Assembly: GCA_029004655.1 (NCBI GenBank)
Contig: JAQVYP010000046.1
Span: 1 to 11,223 of the forward strand
Length of the DNA: 11,223 bases
From: Oscillospiraceae bacterium
Lineage (GTDB): Bacteria; Bacillota; Clostridia; Oscillospirales; Acutalibacteraceae
Direction of reading: 5' to 3'
Shown here in pieces: positions 7,633 through 11,223 of this stretch. The position numbers and the translations under genes were made by a program. The notes under the pieces are model-generated. The model made no database searches. It was given only the letters and a program-made list of their open reading frames with translations, and was not told where the DNA came from. Positions within the stretch are counted from its first letter, which is position 1; each line of letters begins with the position of its first letter.

Positions 7633-7707
7633 TGGGGTGTCGCCAAGTGGTAAGGCATCGGTTTCTGGTATCGACATTCGAGGGTTCGAATCCTTCCACC
7701 CCAGCCA
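7633..7707 (+). tRNA. tRNA-Gln (anticodon CTG), CCA encoded
   Basis: A complete cloverleaf can be drawn. Acceptor arm TGGGGTG pairs with CACCCCA (7697-7703), with discriminator G at 7704 and encoded CCA at 7705-7707. The D arm GCC/GGC contains the AAGTGGTAA loop. The anticodon arm TCGGT/ATCGA closes the loop TTCTGGT with anticodon CTG. The T arm GAGGG/CCTTC closes TTCGAAT with one G-T pair. The leading T paired with A at position 72 is typical of bacterial glutamine tRNA, as in E. coli. Confidence 0.95.
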
Positions 7708-7713
7708 CAGTTC

Positions 7714-7745
7714 AAAAATCGCCATTTTTGGCGATTTTTTCTTTA
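7714..7745 (+). terminator. Rho-independent terminator after tRNA-Gln
   Basis: An 11-bp perfect stem (AAAAATCGCCA with TGGCGATTTTT) closes a TTTT loop and runs into a T-rich tail ending near 7745. It starts 6 nt after the CCA end, so it terminates the tRNA transcript and any readthrough from ahpCF. The symmetric A/T flanks could let it act in both directions. Confidence 0.9.
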
Positions 7746-7764
7746 TAAATCAATAACTTAACCG

Positions 7765-7815
7765 AGTCCGAAAATTTATATCATTACAGGCTTAAATATG
7801 AATCATCTTCGGACT
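7765..7815. repeat. Inverted repeat with 8-bp arms and 35-nt spacer
   Basis: AGTCCGAA (7765-7772) and TTCGGACT (7808-7815) are perfect inverted copies. The right arm is followed by ACTTTTTAT, so a weak second terminator on the plus strand is possible. The long loop makes this uncertain. Confidence 0.4.
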
Positions 7816-7967
7816 ACTTTTTATAACTTTCTTTATTTTTCAATAGCTTAATCAAAGACAGTCTTTCATAGCCTTTGGTAATTATCATTTATCCAAAGTC
7901 GGATTTGAAACCAACATAAAAGAAAAGTTTTTGACGCTGACGACAAATTATTTTTACTCATGCGACC

Positions 7968-8041
7968 AGGTGCCAGAGACTATGTCCTACGGCTCGGGAC
8001 TGCCGGCTGCTACACCCATACTCTCTGGCCGGGATACACCT
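7968..8041 (+). ncRNA. Candidate structured RNA in an isolated GC-rich segment (no family recognised)
   Basis: Within 7961-8060 I count 63 G or C in 100 bases, far above the flanking sequence. AGGTG (7968-7972) plus CCAGAGA (7973-7979) pair with TCTCTGG (8022-8028) and CACCT (8037-8041), giving a 12-bp two-part helix with an 8-nt bulge. Inside it, short alternative hairpins exist, such as GTCC/GGAC at 7984-8000 and CGGC/GCCG at 7990-8005. I do not recognise the element as a known riboswitch, ribozyme or tmRNA. The strand is arbitrary because the pairing works for both. It could instead be a foreign DNA remnant with incidental pairing. Confidence 0.35.
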
Positions 8042-8148
8042 ACCTACCAGCCCGTACCGGTTAGGCTTAAAAATGACTAACCAAAATTGAGAGAGGCCTT
8101 TACGTGCGAGCCTTAAAATGGTTCTTTGCGTTTTCAGTAGACAATTTT

Positions 8149-8300
8149 AACTTCTTTTCTCGTTTACCGAGAAGTTGGAAACTTCTTTTCTCGTTTACCG
8201 AGAAGTTGGAAACTTCTTTTCTCGTTTACCGAGAAGTTGGAAACTTCTTTTCTCATTTACCGGGAAGTTGGAAACTTCTTTTCTCATTTACCGGGAAGTT
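8149..8300. repeat. Five tandem copies of a 31-bp palindromic repeat
   Basis: Copies begin at 8149, 8180, 8211, 8242 and 8273; the last is 28 bp. The first three are identical. The last two share two changes, at unit positions 14 (G to A) and 22 (A to G). Each unit contains a hairpin, TTCTCG-TTTAC-CGAGAA. Each junction forms another, GAAGTT-GGA-AACTTC, so the array can fold in two alternative registers. There are no spacers. All three frames stay open across it, which creates spurious ORFs here. Confidence 0.95.
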
Positions 8301-8309
8301 AATTGTTAT

Positions 8310-8344
8310 AAAAAAAAGGCCTGCATTTCTAATCTCGCAGACCT
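8310..8344 (-). terminator. Intrinsic terminator reading leftward, next to the tandem repeats
   Basis: On the minus strand AGGTCTGC pairs with GCAGGCCT over 8 positions (one U-G wobble) around a 12-nt loop and is followed by eight T residues (plus-strand A-run 8310-8317). This is a good terminator for transcripts coming from the right. No minus-strand gene ends just before it, so it may terminate readthrough from the small genes at 8948-9349 or be a leftover of a lost gene. Confidence 0.6.
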
Positions 8345-8420
8345 CTTAAATCATATTGTTAATAAAATACTGGTAAATGTCATCAAGAAAATATTTAATT
8401 GGGAACTTTGGATTATCTTG

Positions 8421-8846
8421 ATGAAACTCGATTCCGATATTTTTAAACGATATACCGACATTATGAAGCATACACCAACCGGATGTTCTGCTTTTCTTAA
8501 TCCTGAACCATGGAAACCAGTAAATAAAAATGGTCTGGATTTTGAATTCTATCGAAGTTCATGGCGTAGAGCTAAATGGGATGAACCTTGCGGATCTATT
8601 TTAATGAAATCTGCCGGAATGGGAGGCATGATTTCTTGTCATCCGGGAGTTTTGCAAAAGGACGGGACTTATAATAATGCCAGAGCCTACACCATCAAAG
8701 AATTGTTATTATTAACCGGATTGCCTGATAATTATAGAATACCGGCGTTTGCTCTTAATAATGATGAATTAATCCGAGATGTTATTGGTGAATGTGTATG
8801 TCCCGGTATTGAATATAAGATTATGCAAAATATACCGCGTAAATAA
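8421..8846 (+). pseudogene. C-terminal fragment of a DNA (cytosine-5) methyltransferase
   Basis: The 141 residues from ATG at 8421 correspond to the end of phage-type C5 methyltransferases. The segment RRAKWDEPCGSI is the stretch following the target-recognition region. RAYTIKELLLLTGLPDNY (residues 89-106) is the motif IX region, usually R-LT-RE---LQGFP. IRDVIGECVCP (118-128) is motif X, usually KQIGNAVPP. The S-adenosylmethionine-binding motif I, catalytic PC motif IV and ENV motif VI are missing. Full enzymes have 300 residues or more. No good Shine-Dalgarno precedes the ATG. The frame stays open upstream through the tandem repeats, but that part shows no methyltransferase sequence. The fragment is therefore almost certainly inactive, a remnant of a prophage or restriction-modification gene whose 5' part was lost. 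Confidence 0.75.
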
Positions 8847-8866
8847 TTATCATAAAAATAAAGGAA

Positions 8867-8901
8867 AGAGAGGTGGTCCAACTGCCTCTCTCTTATTTTT
8901 T
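8867..8901 (+). terminator. Intrinsic terminator after the methyltransferase fragment, perhaps bidirectional
   Basis: AGAGAGG (8867-8873) pairs with CCTCTCT (8885-8891) around an 11-nt loop, followed by TTATTTTTTAT. It sits 20 nt after the methyltransferase stop and between convergent genes. In the reverse direction it is followed by TTCCTTTATTTTT, so it may also end the small minus-strand operon. Confidence 0.7.
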
Positions 8902-8947
8902 ATACTATGAGTTACGTAAGGTTTTAATATCTGTCATAACACACCTC

Positions 8948-9205
8948 TTAAGCCAATTTTTCAGAAGCAAGAAACATTTTGAAATGTCTCAAAGCCTGTC
9001 TGACTGATGTATGACTTCTTTTACCATAGCTTGATTTTTCGCCGGCTGTTTCATATTGAGGCAGGATAGAAGCGATATTTTCAACTAAATGAGCAAGCGT
9101 ATAACCTTCTTTCCGGCATAATCTTTCAACCCGTCCCATATAATCCGCAGCAGTCAAAGCGGAATATTTATTTTCCAATAGCCAATTTTCAAAATTCTTT
9201 AACAT
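8948..9205 (-). CDS. Small protein resembling a lone integrase core-binding (SAM-like) domain
   Basis: This 85-residue soluble protein begins LKNFENWLLENKYSALTAADY and ends HTSVRQALRHFKMFLASEKLA. That layout resembles the N-terminal helical core-binding domain of tyrosine recombinases: a start helix, a 'TAADYMGRVERL' helix and a final 'ALRHFKMFL' helix. There is no catalytic domain and no R-H-R-Y residues, so it cannot recombine DNA by itself. Its start is supported by AAGGAG at about 9214-9219, which overlaps the stop codon of the preceding 43-codon gene, indicating translational coupling. The function is unknown. It may be a DNA-binding accessory protein of a mobile element or a family of its own. 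Confidence 0.7.
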   Translation of the reverse strand: MLKNFENWLLENKYSALTAADYMGRVERLCRKEGYTLAHLVENIASILPQYETAGEKSSYGKRSHTSVRQALRHFKMFLASEKLA

Positions 9206-9217
9206 AACACTATCTCC

Positions 9218-9349
9218 TTACTTAATCAAAACCGGTTCAGTACAAACGGCAATCATTGTTTGGTGCAATCTTTGGCACTCAGCCAGACAATCGCTGAAAT
9301 ATTGATACGGAGTTGGAAGAATTGTGTTATTTAATTTTACATACCACAT
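9218..9349 (-). CDS. Very small hypothetical protein (43 aa) coupled to the downstream gene
   Basis: The frame from ATG at 9349 to TAA at 9218-9220 encodes MWYVKLNNTILPTPYQYF and so on, ending TEPVLIK. It has two Cys (residues 21 and 25 in DCLAEC) and a further Cys near 36, and no membrane segment or signal peptide. A Shine-Dalgarno AAGGA lies about 7 nt before the ATG. Its TAA is part of the TAAGGAG ribosome binding site of the next gene, so the two form one unit. I recognise no family. Support comes from the ribosome binding site and the tight coupling, not from homology. Confidence 0.6.
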   Translation of the reverse strand: MWYVKLNNTILPTPYQYFSDCLAECQRLHQTMIAVCTEPVLIK

Positions 9350-9365
9350 AACTTTTTCCTTTCAT

Positions 9366-9393
9366 AAATAGTTGTTTTACTCATTAACTATTT
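9366..9393. promoter_or_regulatory. Inverted repeat upstream of the two small genes, possible operator
   Basis: AAATAGTT (9366-9373) and AACTATTT (9386-9393) are perfect inverted copies 12 nt apart. They lie immediately upstream of the Shine-Dalgarno of the 43-codon gene. Candidate -10 elements nearby (such as CATAAT on the minus strand) are weak. It could be an operator or a hairpin in the leader. Confidence 0.4.
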
Positions 9394-9456
9394 ACATTAT
9401 GCGGTGTATTTTCTAATTCGGGAGCCCCTAAAACACTAGTTGCCAACGACATTTTG

Positions 9457-9765
9457 CTACGATTTAGACGGGATTACTAATTTACAGACAAAACAAGCCT
9501 TAACCTCTCGGTATTTTTGAAAAGAAGTCGTGTGTAAACGAAAATTTTGGTTATTTTTAACAGTTTGACAATATAAGCCAGTAACACAACCTTTCTGTTT
9601 CGATGTTTTATATTCATCACAAATTTGAGGACATTTATCTGTGGAGCCATCATCAACCAAAATAATTTCTATCTCTCTTAATGTTTGATTAATTACACTA
9701 TTCAAACATTCTTTTAGATATTTTTCTACATTATATACCGGTATTATCACGCTAACTTTTGGCAT
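9457..9765 (-). pseudogene. Glycosyltransferase family 2, truncated after the N-terminal nucleotide-binding part
   Basis: The 102-residue frame starts with a classic GT-A beginning: VSVIIPVYNVEKYLKECLNS (residues 4-23), then INQTLREIEIILVDDGSTD (25-43) and ICDEY (48-52). From about residue 53 the similarity stops abruptly, just where family members continue with NGGLSAARN and the DxD motif. The last 50 residues are unrelated to GT2 and contain a diverged copy of the 31-bp repeat. Intact family members have 250-350 residues, so this is a broken gene with a random or foreign tail. It starts 3 nt after the glf stop, with GGAG just upstream of ATG 9765. It was therefore once the next gene of the polysaccharide operon. 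A junction near 9605 is inferred. Confidence 0.8.
9502..9528 (-). repeat. Single diverged copy of the 31-bp repeat in the glycosyltransferase tail
   Basis: On the minus strand ACTTCTTTTC, five bases, TACCGAGA, one base, GTT matches the tandem unit of 8149-8300 at 21 positions with identical spacing and no gaps. The five loop bases (AAAAA) and the last few bases differ. Orientation is opposite to the array. It lies just past the point where the glycosyltransferase similarity ends. Confidence 0.55.
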
Positions 9766-9768
9766 TAA

Positions 9769-10884
9769 TTATTCTCCTTTTATCTCTTCAAATAATTCCA
9801 AAGCTCTGTTTATGGCTTTATCCATATCATAATATTTATAATCACCCAAACGTCCTAAGAAATATACATTATCTAATTTCTTTGCTTCTTCCAAATAACG
9901 AGCATATAATTTGGCATTATTATCATTAGGTATCGGGTAATAACGGTCGTTTCTACCTCTTTCAAAACTTTCGGAGTATTCTTTGGCTATTACTGTCTTA
10001 GATGAAATGTCATCAAGATAATATTTGTATTCGTGAATGCGTGTAAAATCATAATTACAAGGATAGTTTACAACAGCATTGCTTTGATAATATTCTTTAT
10101 CATATTCTTCCATTTTGAAATTAACGCTTCTATATGGAAGTTCACCAAACTTATAATCAAAGAATTCATCAATTGGTCCTGTATAAAATACTCTATCAAA
10201 TTCTTCTGTTACATCTTGGTATTTAGTTTCTAATCTAACTTCAATATTTGGATGATCTAATATATTCTTAACAACTTCAGCATATCCATTTAATGGAATA
10301 CCTTGATACTTATCTTGGAAATATCTTTCATCACAACTTATATAAACAGGAACTCTAGCTGTTACAGCTCCATCAACTTCATCAGGTTTAACCCCCCATT
10401 GTTTAGTTGTATAATGCAAAAATACTTTCTCATAAACGTAGTTAGCCAAGAATTTTAGATCTTCATCATCCTGTTTTTGAAACTCTAGAATTGGAACCTT
10501 CTTATTATATTCAAAGTTCTTTAATAGCTTTTCTTCCATACGTTTAGCCATTGTTTCTGGAAATACATCATATAATGTACGGAAATTAAAAGGAATTGTA
10601 GTTTCAATGCCATCAATTACAGCAATAACTTTATGCATATAAGTATTAAAACCTGTAAAACGGCTCATAAATTGCCATACATTCTCTAGATTAGTATGAA
10701 AAATATGAGAACCATACTTATGAATCATAATACCATTTCTATCACGGTAATCATATGCATTGCCTGCAATATGATCTTTAGCATCAATAACAACAACCTT
10801 TTGATTTAACTCTTCAGCTAACTTACGAGCAATTGTAGCACCGCTGAAACCAGCTCCAACTATTAAATTAACTACATTTTCCAT
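9769..10884 (-). CDS. glf: UDP-galactopyranose mutase
   Basis: A 371-residue cytoplasmic flavoenzyme that interconverts UDP-galactopyranose and UDP-galactofuranose using reduced FAD. This supplies galactofuranose for lipopolysaccharide O-antigen or capsule. The N-terminus has the Rossmann FAD motif VGAGFSGA (residues 9-16), followed by VVIDAKDHIAGNAYD (31-45) and the family hallmark HKYGSHIFHT (55-64). PFN lies at 98-100, and the C-terminal FLGRLGDYKYYDMDKA (about 342-357) contains the conserved arginine and FAD contact. The length is normal for bacterial Glf. The start overlaps the end of the upstream DUF4422 gene by 13 nt, and the downstream glycosyltransferase starts 3 nt after its stop, so all three are one operon. 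The gene appears intact although the following galactofuranose-pathway candidate is broken. Confidence 0.96.
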   Translation of the reverse strand: MENVVNLIVGAGFSGATIARKLAEELNQKVVVIDAKDHIAGNAYDYRDRNGIMIHKYGSHIFHTNLENVWQFMSRFTGFNTYMHKVIAVIDGIETTIPFNFRTLYDVFPETMAKRMEEKLLKNFEYNKKVPILEFQKQDDEDLKFLANYVYEKVFLHYTTKQWGVKPDEVDGAVTARVPVYISCDERYFQDKYQGIPLNGYAEVVKNILDHPNIEVRLETKYQDVTEEFDRVFYTGPIDEFFDYKFGELPYRSVNFKMEEYDKEYYQSNAVVNYPCNYDFTRIHEYKYYLDDISSKTVIAKEYSESFERGRNDRYYPIPNDNNAKLYARYLEEAKKLDNVYFLGRLGDYKYYDMDKAINRALELFEEIKGE

Positions 10885-11223
10885 TCTTTTTTTCCTAATC
10901 CAATTGCTGTTAAAATTTTCCGTTTTAGTCGTTTAAACTTATATTTCCGATATTTTTTCTTATCTTCTTCTACAAAAATCATTGGAAGTTGTTTGACTTT
11001 CAAATCGTTATGAGTTGCAATAAATACTCCCATCAAGCGTTCAGCCAAAAAGCCATAAACACGTTGTTGATAAACATCTCTTTGTAAAACTTCTGATTGA
11101 ATTTGTTTTTCTACTTCAAATAAAATACTGAATAACCATTCTGCATAAGCATCAAATGTCGGCTTACTGGCAATCAACACATTCCCTATGAACATTTGAG
11201 AATTGTTTTTAAGTTCGTTTTCC
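10872..11223 (-). CDS. DUF4422-type glycosyltransferase, C-terminal part (5' end off window)
   Basis: The frame is open from the right edge to TAG at 10872-10874, giving at least 116 residues. The edge codons read ENELKNNSQ before MFIGNVLIASKPTFDAYAEW. This resembles the 'MFI...FDEYCEWLFPILFELE' region of DUF4422 proteins, which occur in capsule and O-antigen clusters. VYGFLAERLMGVFI follows, as in the family's conserved 'R.FGFLAERL' segment. The end is strongly basic. An internal ATG at 11195 lies inside this domain and is probably not the start. The gene overlaps glf by 13 nt and is the most upstream visible member of the polysaccharide operon. Sugar and acceptor specificity cannot be read. 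Confidence 0.75.
   Translation of the reverse strand, partial: ENELKNNSQMFIGNVLIASKPTFDAYAEWLFSILFEVEKQIQSEVLQRDVYQQRVYGFLAERLMGVFIATHNDLKVKQLPMIFVEEDKKKYRKYKFKRLKRKILTAIGLGKKEWKM

Larger units (their letters stand above)
7746..8148. other. Intergenic stretch of about 400 nt without a convincing gene
   Basis: No frame with a Shine-Dalgarno and recognisable product was found on either strand. The first 200 nt are AT-rich and include an inverted repeat at 7765-7815. The segment 7961-8060 is strongly GC-rich and foldable, described separately. A further short inverted pair, GGTTAG (about 8059-8064) with CTAACC (about 8077-8082), lies just downstream. The stretch separates the conserved ahpCF/tRNA block from the accessory region. 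Confidence 0.6.

Noticed and set aside
7633..7707. tRNA-Gln as an integration (att) site for the accessory region
   Set aside because: No second copy of the tRNA 3' end was found downstream in the window, and no full integrase gene is present. The other boundary could lie outside the window.
7960..8064. 34-codon open frame (ATG 7960 to TAG 8064) in the GC-rich island
   Set aside because: It has no Shine-Dalgarno (upstream is TTATTTTTACTC) and no recognisable product. The GC-rich composition alone lowers stop frequency.
8149..8300. CRISPR array
   Set aside because: The repeats follow each other directly without unique spacers, and no cas gene is present.
8104..8349. Open frames translated through the 31-bp repeats, including an N-terminal extension of the methyltransferase fragment from 8175
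   Set aside because: A 31-bp unit keeps all frames open (31 is not a multiple of 3), giving repeated SWKLLFSF-like and LETSF-like strings in different frames. No ribosome binding site or family similarity was seen.
9401..9428. GCGGTGTATTTTCTAATTCG followed by GGAGCCCC as an insertion-sequence terminal repeat
   Set aside because: It looks end-like, but no inverted partner or transposase gene could be found in the window, so it was not annotated.
10033..10233. Plus-strand 66-codon open frame
   Set aside because: It is antisense to the intact glf gene, without a ribosome binding site.

Overview
The window looks like part of an AT-rich chromosome from a Gram-negative bacterium, most likely a low-GC alphaproteobacterium. 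The evidence is an exported protein with an autotransporter-type passenger, an AhpC/AhpF peroxidase pair, and a textbook CtrA-type motif (TTAA-N7-TTAA) in front of the autotransporter gene. The lineage call is an inference. It sits oddly with a single-chain glycyl-tRNA synthetase, because most Alphaproteobacteria use the two-subunit enzyme.

Left third (1-4295, all minus strand). A large open frame runs off the left edge. It encodes a signal peptide followed by a passenger of about eight degenerate 60-residue repeats, and it has its own promoter and a CtrA-like site. Upstream are a four-helix membrane protein of unknown function and glycyl-tRNA synthetase. Those two are 12 nt apart and probably co-transcribed.

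Middle (4390-7745, plus strand). A HAD-type phosphatase is followed by ahpC-ahpF, an alkyl hydroperoxide reductase operon. The ahpC promoter carries a perfect 15-bp 7-1-7 palindrome between its -35 and -10 boxes, which looks like a Fur/PerR-family operator. A tRNA-Gln(CTG) gene with encoded CCA and a strong intrinsic terminator close this conserved block.

Right third (7746-11223) looks accessory. It holds about 400 nt without a gene, including an isolated 63% GC segment that can fold, and then five tandem copies of a 31-bp repeat. Next come a C-terminal fragment of a DNA cytosine-5 methyltransferase, two very small coupled minus-strand genes (one resembling a lone integrase core-binding domain), a glycosyltransferase cut off after its first 50 or so residues, an intact UDP-galactopyranose mutase (glf), and the 3' end of a DUF4422-type glycosyltransferase. 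The last three form one minus-strand surface-polysaccharide operon, transcribed right to left and broken at its downstream end. Two truncated genes, repeats and a compositional island together suggest repeated recombination downstream of the tRNA.

No CRISPR array, reverse transcriptase, transposase or complete defence system is visible. The most testable unusual signals are the CtrA triple half-site, the Fur-type ahpC operator, the GC-rich foldable island, and the 31-bp repeat with a diverged single copy inside the damaged glycosyltransferase tail.
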